Assembly: GCA_022578605.1 (NCBI GenBank)
Contig: MU394069.1
Location: forward strand, 248,001 to 312,000
Direction of reading: 5' to 3'
Source of the DNA: Camillea tinctor
Taxonomy: Eukaryota; Ascomycota; Sordariomycetes; Xylariales; Xylariaceae
Length of the DNA stretch: 64,000 nt
Position numbers and translations under genes: made by a program. The notes under the pieces were generated by a model. The model saw only the letters and a program-made list of their open reading frames with translations, was not told where the DNA came from and made no database searches. The stretch's first letter is position 1, and each line of letters begins with the position of its first letter. This document shows, in pieces, positions 20,954-34,500 of this stretch.

Positions 20954-23900
20954 CGTTGGTTACCTACTTGTGTGTGTGTGTGTAGAAGTATAGCAAAATA
21001 GTTATCTTATCGGTTGTAAGTGTTTAAGGGGGATGGGATAGGGAGTAAGTACCAGACAAAGTACTAGGGACTGCACGTTAGCTTAAGTGAGTGGTTGAAT
21101 GACCTAACTTAGAGTCTATTTGCGATGATGGTGGGGTAGTGGGGGTGGCATTGATTGACCGAGGGGTCCTGTTGAAACTTGCTTTTTTGGAGGGGTAACA
21201 CAAAAAAAAGATCATGTCCACTAGCTAAAGTTTAACACTACACTAGGTTAGCGGAGCGAGTCTCATCATCAGCTGTAATTCAACTGTTGCCAGATGTTCC
21301 GACCGGTGTAGTGGTGAAGCAAACAACAATGTTTCGCTACAAATTGCAGAACACCAGATACCCTGGTATTAGTCGAAAGCTTAGCATAGGTTCTTGGATA
21401 GGGATCTAGCTTCATCTATTGGTCTAGTTCAATTTTAAGTTCTTTCAATTATGATATGTAAAAACAGGATTATTCAACATTTATAGGCGTTTGTGCAAGT
21501 TGCACACACACACATTCCGAAGCTGAAGTCAAGTTATAAGTTGTAAGAATAGCGGTAAGGCTGACCCAAATATCCGGTTTTGTTAGCGACTTCGGTCTAT
21601 ATAGATCAGACAATCATGAGACGCCGTATTCCCGAAACCCATACCATTGCAGTATTTCATGGTCATCGGCATGTTAATACAATACCTACCGAGATAGACA
21701 ATGTACGTATTGTATTGATGCATGTATGTGCAATAGATACATACATAACCCATAGGGCTACCCTAGACCCATCGTTAAACGGGACCTGGTAAGGTTGAGG
21801 GAGGGAGAAGCATTGAAGTGCCGAAGTGCTGTCAGCGCTAGGATCAGATCAAGCAAAACCACCGACGGAACTCATCCGGGATGAATCTGCGACGGGAAAC
21901 TTTTATCAAATACATTGATATACTCCGTACCTAAAGCCAGATCCCTCCGTTGCCGAGTAGATCTCAGCCAAGACGTTTGTTTCACGGTCAAGGGTTCTGC
22001 GGCAGATTTTTCCTGCTGTGCTAGTTGTCCAAGAAAGCCCCGGGGCCGGACATAAAAGATAACATAAAAAACAAAAAGGAAAGACTACGCAACCTGACGT
22101 GAGAGAGGGGACCATGCCATGCATCGTTTGCGTCTGGTCGCTTCCCCCGAGAATTCCTTCTCTCCATTGGCGTAGATAGCCGGTGTTCGCGAACCAGTCC
22201 CTTGGGTCCATTTGGGGGCCGGTGTAAGTGTGCGAGTCGAACAGAACAGAAGAACGTAGACGCATCCGTACATATTGTGTACAATCACAGGTACGTGTAT
22301 GCAAGCAGACATGAAGTACTTACCCTCGCACATTACCTATCCGGCATACATAGTAATCTGTATATGTATGTACAACGCACACACACACAGACTAACACGC
22401 GCATTTCTAGCTCAGAAATGTTCGGCACTATGGTTTCGAAAACCGCATTGACGAATAAACCGAGACGGTACTTTTGTCATTGCTGCTGCTGTTGTTGTTA
22501 TTGTTAATGTCCCGGTGAAGAGAAAGCAAGAGAGAGAAAGAGAAACCTCCGCGGGAGAACAGAGGTGCTCGAGCCGCCGAATATCAGATGCATACTTCCT
22601 ACTAGGTAGGTTAGGTGCATTGCGTAGTCTGGAAATCTATACCTATCCCAGGAGCTGGACATTGGGTCCCATGTTCAGGGGCGGTTCATGTTTTGTTGCT
22701 TACACGTACATACAACTCCCAAAGTAAGTCTCCGGCAAGATGCAACCCCTATTGGCTATACTCGCATTCATCATCTTGTCTAGCTTACCCGCTATAGGCG
22801 TTCAGATACCCTCCTGCCTGCATACGCATGACGGCTAAGGATCACCATGCACATGCGAATCTCAAGTTAGGTTCAACTATGTAACCTATGTATGTACGTA
22901 CATATGCACATACCGTTCTACGTAGTCAGTTAGTCAACTTTCGTATATTTTTATTTTAACTACTATTTTTCTTTTTTGTTCTTCTTTACCCCCCTAGTTC
23001 TCCTCTTCCTCCCCCTCCACTCTCAACAACGTAGTGGATAAGTAGATAAAGGCTATTCACCGTCGCAATGCTGGTGGGTTGGTAGAGAGGGGAATGGGGG
23101 AATGGGGGAATGAATGGGGACTTTGCAATTGGCTTTCGGGTCATAACCGCGCTGTTGGGAAAAATCCCACGCAGATAAACCGCAAAACCGCAAAGTTTGG
23201 ATCTGACGGAGTTTCCCAGGCCGTGGCGCAGTGAAGCTGGTGCCAGCTCAATCTACACTTATAACGCTTGTCCCCCCCTGCTCCTCTCCCCTTTGGCGTT
23301 TGTAGAGCCAATGGTTGGTTATACATACTGGCGCGTGCCAGAGGCCGTTCAATGTTATCCTGTATAAGCGGGCGTTGACTAAACTCGCCGCTGAGTCACA
23401 TTACACCTCTTGACCTTATAAATCTAGGCCTGGCAAAGGCTATTCGTCCGACCTACTCTCTTTTTTTTTTTCTACACTATATCTTATATTATCCCAACAA
23501 CACAGAAGGTGACTTGACGGATCTCCCGAGCGTTTTCCAATGCGATGTGACTCGTCATGTACGGTTGATCGCCTAGCAGGTTATTCTATGGGTCTCAATA
23601 AGGGAAAGGGAAGTATTGACAAGTCCAGTCTCTTTCCAAACCCTCCCCCCTTTCTTCTCAATAAACATGGACAGGCCCTGTTATGCCGGCCGTATTGTTT
23701 ATGTAGTAGTAACCTATGTCCATCGGCAAGTTCCCTTCCTCCCTTTAGTTATTTTATTTAATAAATTTTTGTTCTTCGTGATTCTTCTTCCCTGCCTGCC
23801 TTATCCTTCGTTCGTTGGTGTTGAGTAATCGTTGTCGGGATGAGAAAAAAAACTACTAACATGCCAACTACACTACACTACGCTACAACAAACCGGTGCT

Positions 23901-25242
23901 TCGATATCGAATCATAATTATATCAATTCATTACCTGTGGTTTCACGAAACAATCTAGCTAACCCAACGTACTATGTAGATTGGTTTGTGTATACCTGTG
24001 GCCCGGCACTAGGTAATATACAATGTAGGTAGTTAGTTAGGTGTGTATTGATATTCTCTTTGAACTTAGGTAGGTTAGGTTAATGAGATTCTTGATAACA
24101 CATGCCTAACTGCATGTGTGGCAAAACGTCTAACTTGTCCATGTTTGTTGTTGCTCTTGACCTAGGTTATGTCATTGTTTGTTTGACTGTTTCGATATGT
24201 AATCGATATGCCTGAGGTTATTCTCTTCGATTTCTGTTGACATGTGTTATCAATTTTTTTCCCCTACATAGTTTCCAAGCCTCGATTCGGGTGAGTTTTT
24301 AGATATGTTTGTATCGTGTGGCGTTTCTTATTCTTTCTTTCTCCTTTTTTAGACAACATCACCAAGCGATCGCATTTATATGTTTTGTTTTGTTTTTCAG
24401 CTTGACTTGGCTAGAGACTATTTAACATCGAGGACGGAAATAGACAGTGACGTATGGAGTGTTTTCTTCCCGCTACATCAAACTGGCTGCTACTGAATAC
24501 AGACTACCTATACTATTATATTTAACCTACCTTGACATACATGTAGTTCCATACTTTAATGCTTTTTTACTTTTTCTATATACTAAGTTGGGTTAGTACA
24601 CACATAGGTTAGCGTACAGCAGAAAGCTTACCCCGTGCTCAAGCAGGCATTAGCTTCCTTACTACACTGAAGTATATGATGTATGTACATACGTACCTAG
24701 CTGGGTACTTTGTACTTACATGTAGATCACTTTTTAAAGAGGTGAACGGTACATTCGGAATACCGGTATGGTCTTACATAGCTAGGTACCTACAGATGGC
24801 AGCCATGATCCACTAAAAACCACGACAGGGTATTGTAAGTGTACTGGGTAAGTGTACTATGTAAGTATGTACTACCTAGACTAAGAGAACTAGAATGACC
24901 TGACACCCCCCAATTCGAATCCCAGCAAAGAATTTAATTCCTCCTTCTCGGCAAACTCCATTTTCCCAAAGCGACACCCATTAAATCCAACTCCAGTTCC
25001 AGTTCCAAGTTTCCCCCGTCTACAAAGTCAAAAGGCAACGCAACATCGAATTACAACAGCACCAGCAGTACCAGCAGCACCAGCAACAACTTGCTCGTAC
25101 GTCGCGAATAACCGATCATTGTACGCCAAACACGGATCGAACCCAGAAACCCTCTCGCAACCTTTTTTTCTTCTTTTTTTCTTTCGCAACACCAAAAGTC
25201 CCAAGTCCGTAAACCTTGGCAGCCCTCTCTTCCCGCGTCGCC
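20954..25242. other. 4.3-kb spacer upstream of the Zn2Cys6 regulator
   Basis: No protein-coding gene is supported; frames are short and unrelated to known families. Contents include a CA/GT-poor 5' flank of CGI121, simple repeats, the 14-bp palindrome TATGTACGTACATA at 22891-22904, a possible promoter cluster at 23392-23470, and a CAG/CAC-rich leader (25045-25090) before the regulator ATG. Long upstream regions with leader introns or small upstream frames are common for fungal regulators, so part of this may be transcribed. Confidence 0.45.
23392..23470 (+). promoter_or_regulatory. Possible core promoter: TGAGTCA, TATAAAT, CT-rich start region
   Basis: A TGAGTCA heptamer (23392-23398, the Gcn4/CPC1/AP-1-type site) is followed at 23417-23423 by TATAAAT. 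After that comes a pyrimidine-rich stretch (23453-23475) and a CAACAACACA leader-like text. This order resembles a fungal core promoter. The nearest clear + strand gene starts 1.8 kb downstream, so it may drive a long leader of that regulator or an unannotated transcript. There is no direct evidence of activity. Confidence 0.3.
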
Positions 25243-28200
25243 ATGCCTCCAGGCCGTCCGCCCAAGCGGCCTGGTGAGCCAGACGTCGATTCTTCCGACG
25301 CCTCGGGTCTAGGGAAATGCAAATTACCCCGTCTCGATCGCGGCGAACGTCCACCTCCCAACGAGTTCTCCAATGTTGTCAAGAGCAAGCTGCAATCCTA
25401 TACGAGGACTGGCCAGGCCTGTGATCGATGTAAGGTGCGTATGGGAGATGTGAAAAGTGTGTGTGTGTGTGTGTGTATGTGTGTGTGCGTGTGTGTATGT
25501 ATGTGTGTGTGTGCGTGTGTGCGTGTGTGTACACATGTGTTATTGGTGATGTTGTTACTATTATGGAGATGGTGGTAATGCTGGTAGCTAGCAACAGGGC
25601 ACTTCCTTTTTTTCCCCTTCTCTTTTCATTATGTGTGCCTGTGTTGGTGTTGTCGTGCCCTGTGCTGCCGCGCCCGCGTGCTGTGTTCCGACTTCAACTC
25701 CCTCCAACTCCAGTTCTGCCTCCGGTTCCAGCTCTTGCTCTAGCCTTTTTACCTAGCTTGGCCCCAGCCTATTTAGCATCCCCCTCTACTCTTTGAACAT
25801 CTTGACTTACACCACTTCCTACCAGGTCCGCAAAATCCGTTGCGATGCTTTACCCGAGGGCTGCTCCCACTGCCTCAACCAAAACCTCGAGTGCTACGTA
25901 ACTGACCGAGTCACCGGTCGAACCGAACGGAGAGGTTACATGCAAGAGCTGGAGCGCGAGAAGTCGGACATGATAAACCACATACGGGAGCTGGAGAAAC
26001 TCCTTCACCACAGTGGTATCGACGTCAAGCCCTGGCACTCGACTTCCTTTCCTGCCAGCTTCGCCCCCGACTCTACCGGCACCACCGGCGCGGACCCGGC
26101 CGCCAACTCTGCACAGGATCCAACCGCCAAGGAGCAATGGGCCCAGCTTGGATCTTCGGTCTGGGCTAAGGATCGACCCTCCAAGATGCCAATCGCCAAC
26201 ATTTCGCATACGATCGTGGAGCCGAGACCAGCAGATGCGCATCTGGGTGTTAGTGCAGATCACGCGCCGCTAAGCTCCATCAAGGGCACAACTCTGTCCA
26301 TTCTGGGCAGCACCATAGACATCCGTTCATTCGACGCCCCCGATGTCGATGAACCTCCTCCCGGTACTCAGGTCCGGTCTCCTCTCTACAACAAGTCTAT
26401 ACAGGCTTTTTTGCAGTCTGGCTTCAACGTCAACCCTACACTCCATGTCGAGTTACCCCCTAAGGCCGATGCCTTTACTTACGCCGAGTGGTACTTCTTG
26501 ATCATCCATCCCTTCCATCCTATCCTCCACAAACCAACGTTTATAGATTCTGTAAGTTAACCCCTTTTCCATGGTCTAAGAGTGTTAGACATCATACTAA
26601 CAAGTCATGGAGCTGGCGTCACTATACGACAATCCCAACTATACCCCGACGGTGGCTGAGACGGTCATGATTCACATGGCATTTGCTTCGATATACCTCC
26701 AATACGGGGTCCGAAACCAAGAGCAGCCCGACCAGGGTGCTCGGTTAAATGATTTATCCAACAAACACTACCATTTTGCTACGAGCAAGGTATTCGATTT
26801 GGCTTCCTCGCGCACTCTGGGTGATCTCCAGGCTTTAGCCATGATATGTGTGCATACCATGCGCTTCCCCAAGCCTGAACCTAGCAGCATGATGGCCACT
26901 GCTGCATTAGCCATGGCCGTCGAGCTTGGCTTGCATCGGGCCTGGAAGAAGCCTGGCGAGGGGACTAACCTCGAAAACGAGCTGCGTAAGCGGGTCTGGT
27001 GGACTATCCTGTCGACGGCTGTCACTTTAAACGGTAGAATGGGAAAGCCGATGCCCATCCGATTAGAAGAGGTCGATGCAGAATTCCCCGAGCTGATAGC
27101 TGATGAGCTGCTAACCAAAGACGGAGTTGATACATCGAAGTCGATGAAATGTACCTATGAGATCGGCGTGATAGGGTTTAAGATTTCGACGCTATTTCTC
27201 GAGATGTACGCTAACATTTATTGCGCAAGAAGGGACCCAAGCAAGTATATCATGGTGGTGGAAGCGATTGAAGAACAGCTACAAATATGGCAAGACAACC
27301 TGCCGGATGGACTCAAAGTGGGTGACATCGAAAAGCCGGAGAACGAGAATCAGATGTTCGCTCTCTACGCAGAATGGATGGCCCTAGAGCTCCGCCTATG
27401 TCTCAGGCACCCCTCGGTTACTATTGAAAACGATCCTAAGCTACTATCTACGAACACGAAGATTTGCGAGGACACCTCCAAGGCGATGCTAAGAAACGTG
27501 CACAAGCTCTACAGACTCAAGTCACTCGATACGACGTGGTACTTCCTGGCCGTTTATGTGGCGGCGATTTTCTCGGACTTGGTTGCGCATTGGGAAAGAC
27601 GGTATGAGACCACCGCCGCCCAGGTACAGGCTCTCCGTAGCGATATGGACATCTGGCTCACTGTCCTGGCGGAGAGCGGAAACATGATGGGTAAGTTATT
27701 TAATGCAAATCGCAACTCTTGAGCCCAACCGACGTTAACCGCGTGTCTAGGTACGGGCATGGGTCTTCGCGATGCTGTGAGCTCGATCATTGAGCGGACT
27801 ATAGCGTGGATTGAGCACGACCGATTTCCTAAGACTAATACATCCGTGGTACCGCCGCCGCCACCATCACAACCACACATCTCACAGGACATGCTTAAAC
27901 AGTCACCGCACACCCCTCCTTACACGAATATGCCCACAGGGCCTAACTCAAATACTAGCCATACTGATCCAGATATTGTAAATGGCCCGAAGACACACGT
28001 TGTCCCCGCACCTCGCAACAGTTACTACTCCGAGACTACTCCGGACTCAGCAACATTTCCGTCGCTGCCGTATAACGGCAACCCAGCTCCCACGTCTAGC
28101 GGTATACACTATGACGCAGACAACTCATTCCTGTACTCGCAAGCCACCGCGGGGCAGGTGGCCGCCGTCCAAGCACAAGCCCAAGCCCACCACGCTCACA

Positions 28201-28595
28201 CCCACACGCAGCAGGTCCCAGCCGCCGCCGATCATCACCACCACAACAACCCACTTACCACGTTCGCAGCGCAAGCAGCCGCCACGCAGATGGCACAGCC
28301 GGCAGACATGATGTGGCGCCAGCAGCAGTCGTCGGCGGGGAACACCTGGCAGGACTGGACGGCGGCTATCGCTGATAGTCAGGACCGCTATAGCGCTAGC
28401 GCTTTGATGTCTCTAGGGAGCGCCGCGGCAGCGGGCGGCCCCAGGTCGGCGGGCAATGTGGGCGATGGCACGCAGCAGGCTGGCGATATGGGCATGGGCG
28501 TGGGGATGAGTAATGCGGCAGTGACGACGACGGCACAGATGCAGTGGCCGTTGTTATTGTTCTCAGATCGAGGACATCTAGAGACTCTGGGTTAA
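25243..28595 (+). CDS. Zn(II)2Cys6 fungal transcription factor
   Basis: Four exons: 25243-25434, 25826-26551, 26613-27690, 27751-28595, giving 946 aa. The zinc cluster spans residues 60-87 (C60-x2-C63-x6-C70-x6-C77-x2-C80-x6-C87). It is interrupted by intron 1 between CDRCK and VRKIRC, a frequent intron site in this family. A coiled-coil-like linker (RGYMQELEREKSDMINHIRELEKLL, about 98-122, written here as the family's dimerisation region) follows. The fungal-specific regulatory domain runs through FHPILHKPTF, ETVMIHMAFASIYLQYG, LGDLQALAMICVH, LGLHRAWKKPGEG and RKRVWWTILS. The C-terminal 270 residues are low-complexity (Gln, His, Ala, Pro, Gly), as in activation domains. The start was chosen for its Kozak context and the MPPGRPPKRP basic N-terminus. 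The exon 3 acceptor (TGGAG) was chosen by phase and family fit (HKPTFIDS|LASLYDNP). Its targets cannot be told from sequence. Confidence 0.88.
25457..25540. repeat. Imperfect (GT)n microsatellite inside intron 1
   Basis: About 84 bases are almost entirely GT/GC/AT dinucleotides (mostly GTGTGT with TATG and GCGT interruptions). They lie 22 nt after the intron 1 donor of the Zn2Cys6 regulator. This makes intron 1 (391 nt) much longer than its other introns (about 60 nt). Confidence 0.85.
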
Positions 28596-31500
28596 AGACG
28601 CGGATAAGGTTTACGCATTCTACCAGGTCAGGCCAGGTGTAGGGGGTATATATGTGTGCGATATCATGTGTGCGTATTTGTCTTTTTTTTTCTAACTTTT
28701 TGGACGGAAAGGAAACATGCGAAAAATGGGAAAAGGGCAAAGGGAAAAAAAGAAAAAAGCTTTACACTACGGGGGTTTGTTACAAACAGCGATTTTTTTC
28801 GATTCGATTTCATATCTTTTTTTTTTTTGCTATTATCATGTGTTTATAAGAGACTAAGAGAAAAGAGCGCTGTTTATTTTTATCATATGATATGGGGTTT
28901 TATGGCTATGGTTCTATGGTTAGGGTTATGGTTACGGAGGAAAGGGGGAGAAAGGGGGGGAAGGATATTTATGGAGTATGTTCACATGCATACGTTATAT
29001 TACCAATTTTTTTTTTTTACACACACACCCGAGGAACAGAAAATCAGGTGCATACTTTCTTTTTTTTTCTGTGTTTTTTTTTTGTTATGGACTTTGCGCC
29101 TAAATTTGGAGTTTCATGAGTAATACGATATGAGTGCATGGGAGTTGATAAGATAAAGGGATTGATTTTTTTTTCTGTCGTTTGGGTTTTTTAGAAAGGG
29201 GTTGGGGGTTGGGGGGGGAGGGGAGAGGAAGGGGGGGATGTAAGAGGGAGAGGAAGAGGGAGAGGGCGTAATGTAAGATGAGGATGGATATGGGGGGTTT
29301 GTGTAAGAGAAGGGGAGGGGCGGCAAGAGAGGGTTGTTGTTGTTGCTGTTGAAGGGGGTTAAAGGACGGAGGATGATATGGGGTGAAGGAAAGAAAAAAA
29401 TGAATAGGAATAGGGAGAATGCGTATCGGGTGTAGGTTAGGACATAAGACGATGGATGGATGGGGTATATGGGTATATGAGAGGAAGAGAATAGGCTGGG
29501 CGAGGGAGCAGAGCGAATGGTTTAGCTTTAGAAATTTCGGTAGCGAGCTTCACGGATGGGGTGAATGGCGTTGTACTTATATATATATTCTTCGTTTTTT
29601 TTCGTCTTTTTTCGTCTTTTGTTTTGGAGCTTCTTGCATTTTTCTTTTTTTTCTTCCTGCATTTGTTTTTCTACGCGGTTTTCTGGCTTTTTGCTCCTGT
29701 ACCCTTTTTTTTTAGCATGGCTTTGGTAGGGGAGAGGATGGGGAGGAGAGGGAAGAGGATAGGAGATAGGGGGAAGGGAAGAGAGGAGAAGGAAAGGGGG
29801 GGAAAGGGGGGAAAAGGGGGGGAAGAGAGAGAGGAGGGAGGGGCGGCACGGCGATAGTAGAAATCTACTTGCTGGTATTATATCGTAGCGAGATTATAGA
29901 TGTATATGATGCGCAAATGAGCCTTTCTTTTTTTTTCCCCTTCTCTTGCTTGGATTTGTTACCGGTGCTTCGCATATATGTGAGTCGGGGAGAAGGAGGG
30001 TACTTTCGAGATAAGTGCGAGAAGGGAGAGATATACAGAATATACTGGTGATAAAGGATTAAGCGATGAGGATGGTCGTCGTGGTTTATTTAACATGTTC
30101 ACGCGCGCGAAAGCTTAGATTACTTACTTAGTGGGCGCGGTATGGGTATATGTTAAGGCAAGAGGGAAAGAGGGAAAGAGTGTGTGTGTGCGTGTGTTCA
30201 AGAAAGGGGGAGAGGGGGATGTGGGTAAGTAGACCTTGGGCTTGGATAGATGTGGGCTTGAGTGTTTCTAGGTAGCAGAAAGCTGGGGAATAGAAGATGG
30301 ATAAAACAAAATACGATATCGAATAAATAACGGGTGTTTGTTTGCAGTCTTTCCATGTTCAAAACTTCTCATCAAGTTTTGGGGGGAGGGGGTTAGGTAT
30401 GGAACGGGGTAATGCTGTTTTACTATGACAGTGATTTGATGGGGTTGGAAGTTAGCCGGGAGGATATATAATATATGCGTAGGTAGGTATTTAAGGTGTA
30501 TTTTTCAGGTGGGAAGAGAGTATTTCGTTGGTTTCTCGGTAGTATGGGATAGTATGAGATGGGATGGGATTGGCTAGGATGTCTGGTATATCGAGAAATA
30601 TGAAAGTAAAGTAGGCAGGTACTATATATGAATAGGGCACGTTGATTCTATCTTGTATTATTGCCGAAACTACCTAGGTAGTCCACTTCTCTATACTGTT
30701 CTTCTCCTTCAAATTCTTCCCCCCAACCCAGTTAACTCTAGTCTCCCGTAATTCTTTCTCTGCCCCTACGCAGGATATTTCCTCTTTTTCATTCAACTAG
30801 CCTACCTATGTACCTTACATTACTAAAATGCCCCATGCTCCCTTCTGACGACTGGATATTATATTGTGTGACTAAAATTGACTTGATATATTGGGTTCCC
30901 CCGAAGGTGGCCCGTAGGTAGGCAAGCAATGCATTAGATGATGCAAGGAAGGGCAGGGGAAGCGGAAAGGAGAATGTTGTCGGCGGTGTGTATATCCTCC
31001 TTCCTTTTTTTTTTGTTTTCGAAAGAAAAAATCGGGTTGGGTAAGAATACTTCTCTAGTATACTAAAGAAGACTTGGTAAGTTTATGTTTCTATGTGGTT
31101 TGCTGTTGGTTTACTGGTCTGGACGGGCCCGCAAGGTAAATGTGAGGGGTGGGAGATGGGTAATTGTCTTAGCGCCCCCCAGGTCTTACTTTGGGGTCTG
31201 GTCTGACCTGGTCCGGTATAAGTGATGAACCGACCGACTGACTGAATTGGGAAGGTTTATTTGGGTGACACATGGGAGGGAAGATGTATTCTATGTAGAT
31301 AGATAGGTAGGTAGGTAGGTAAAGGAGGTATTTTAGTATACGTTAGATGTTCGTGACTTACTACTATCCCGGACGATGTAAGGGATGGGTTGTTACGTTA
31401 CTGTCTGTATGTATGTAGGTTATGTCTTCCGGGGTACATATAAGTATACACTGTTGTACAACACATGCCTAAAGACAGGGCTATCGACTCCGAGGAAAAA

Positions 31501-34500
31501 GGAATTTCTTGGATGTGTCAGGTGAAGGTAAAAGGAGAGGCAGCTAAGGAGGATAGGTTAGGTTCACGTCAAACTGGCCTTACATACAGATGTACATGCA
31601 TGGCGATCTTCTTCCTCATCAATACTTATCTGTCGTGCATAGCACATGTACGCTTAGTTAGACTAAAGAAAATTGATCAGTGTTGGTCATTTTTTCTGTC
31701 TGCCCTGAACAGGAGAAGAAAAAAAAAGGGGAGGCCGGGGTGGGGGCTGTGAGACTTGATACCCTATGTAGATGTGATGGATGAGACAGCCGACGGACTA
31801 TACGATAGTATACATACACATATTACGCGCTTGATCCGATGTACCTAGGACTATTAACGATATTACCTCAAAAAAAAGAAATCAGGTCAAGCGTTTGCTT
31901 AGAAACAACAAAGCCAACTCACCAAAATAACTATCGAGACCCCAATTAGTAGATGATGATGATGATGATAGAAAGACGTCTAAGCCTGTTTCTAGAAAGA
32001 ATTATATTTTTCTTGTTTAACATGGTTGCGTAAGCTTCATGTATTATGGTCTCGCTATCTCTTCACCGTGTGTTACTATGTACCTGCTTACCGCCTGGAT
32101 GGTACGTACTAAAGTATAGAAAAGTAGTTATATATGGGGTATGGGAGGCTATTAGAGATAGGCGGGTAGGTAAGGTAGATAAGAAGGCCCGATGGCTGGA
32201 TATCGGCATATGTATACTCGATGAGGAGATGGGAAGGAAAGCAAACAAAGCACATACGCGTTACTGAGAGCCCTACTAGATACGGCCCTCTTCTTTTCAG
32301 TGAGAAGGATGCCTGGATGCTATGAAAATGTTACAGTTGTACGTTTGTAGCTTCTTTTTTTCATTGCATGATGATTCATAAAGATGTCTTGATTTTGATA
32401 CTGTAGCTTGACGTTTGCCTTATCCTAGTTCTGAACATCCACATTGTTTGATGTACATGTGCATACAAATCCATTCACTCTTGCCTTCTCCGTGGTATAG
32501 GCGGGAGTTATGTGGGTTACTTGATCACAGTAAATAATGCATCCCGAAAGTCCTCATCCTCATTGGTATCTAGGCATTCTAATATCCTATTCTCTTAAAC
32601 TACTTATATGGAAGGACGTTGTGTGAGCTAAATTTCATTATTACTTTCACGCAACTACCTTGTAAGCAAGGACGTGGAGAGAGGAAAGCAAACGGCCGTT
32701 ATGGGCGATGAATATAGGATAGGTTAGACGAACGAACATTAGATCGATATTCCATGTCATCATCCCCGCGTGTACGGTGACACGCGGTACGTATCAGCAG
32801 ATTCGTAGGCAGGTATCCTTCGATAAATATAGCCCGTCCTGCCGGATTTGGATTGCTGTCCCGCGCCAACCTCCCTTTTCGCTTTTTGCCTCCCTAGCCT
32901 GCCTCCTTTTTATGGATTACCGAAATAGACTCAGCTTAGGTGATGGCGTAGTTGTTGTGAAAATAGATAAGGCTACCTAGTTATAAATTCCTGATATAAG
33001 TTCTCGCTGTATACCCAATAGCTATAGTAACATCCCTATTCTCTAGGAGGTATACAGCTTGTATTACCCCGTGGTCTTTTACACCGTAACTACCTACTTA
33101 CTCCCAAAGAAGACTTATCTATCTATCTACTGTTACGAAATGCCGAACAAAAAGTCTTGTGACATGGATAGATTCCCCCCTTTCCTTGCTTTGTTTTCCC
33201 CCTTTCGTGTAATATTAGAGGTACAACTTCCCGGAGCTATTTCTCCTTATACCTAGTTGCTTTGGAACGTCACTTTGTTCTCCCAGTAGATACATACTGC
33301 GTTGTGGTACGAGATCCTCTACACCGAAAACCCCAACAGCTAGCCCATCTCATCTATCTTCTTAACAGTTACATGTGTCAGGCAGATCTTCATTTTTTTC
33401 AAACTTCTTCCTCGATTAGAGATATACCAAGACCATCTGATGCTGGAAAGGGGAAAAGGAAATGCAAGAACGTCCCAATCTGATCTACATGTTAGGCTGA
33501 TTGCATGTGATATCGAAGTTCAGCAGAGACAGATAGAGAGCAGGAGATAGCATATTCGATATCTCGTACCATGTTACCCCAACAAGGCTCACCGATGAGG
33601 AGGGCGGCGGTGAAGAGAACGACGATGGCGCTCTCACACCCTCTCTATGGATCGTATATGATTGCTTTTGGAAGTCCGGGGGGTATGAACGTTAGACGTG
33701 TACCACCACAGAAGCTTTCGGATCTATAATTAAGACCGATTCACCTTATGTTTAGGGTATACACAAACACCGACATAACGCTCTCAGCCTCAACAGGATG
33801 GAGGCTAGTCGATTATGATTTCTTTGAACAATATCGTAGCATCAACACTCCTCTCTCCTCTGTATGTACTTTATGTCCAGGTAGCACTGCTAAGCTTACT
33901 TTCTTAGCATCATCTTTGTGTACGTGGGGCCCGTCGATTAACTACCGCAACGTTGTAGCTGAATCGGTGAGCTCACGTATACGTACGTACGAACACTAGC
34001 TTGTGTTACCGAATGAACGTCTTTGGCCATTGGGGTCTTCATATTTTTCTTCGCTCTCTTCTTTTCTGTACGTCAGTGTCACGAATTCGAGCGGATAGCT
34101 CGCCAAAAAGGGACCCCACGTGAAGGATATAGATAAAGTGAGAGGACATTATGCGGAACCTTCTAGGTTGGACGCCGTGTTCCTACACTCGGTCTCATAA
34201 CACGGAACAAGCTCAAGGTAAGTAATCTGGAATCCAGCACTTGGATACAGGCCCGGTTAGAAAAGGAGAAAAATGTAGTGGCATATCATTCTCCAGATTA
34301 CGCCTCGTTGATATTCTGGTTTACCCCGAACCTTCCTGCGCCGGCTAGCATTCCGGCAGGATAAGACGGCTAGACGGCAGGATAACGGGAAAGAAAACAC
34401 CTCTTCGGCTGACCATATAGACTTCAGGGAGTGTAAGTGAGGGCAAACCTTGCACTGGTCTGATCACGGATCTAGAAAAAGCATATCTCCCCCGCTTCAT

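Noticed and set aside
25134..25144. GGGTTCGATCC on the minus strand, matching a tRNA B box
   Set aside because: The flanking bases do not form a T-arm stem, and no matching A box, anticodon arm or acceptor stem is present at the right distance.
28918..28928. GGTTAGGGTTA, telomere-like
   Set aside because: A single unit embedded in GT-rich text, not a tandem array, far from the window end.
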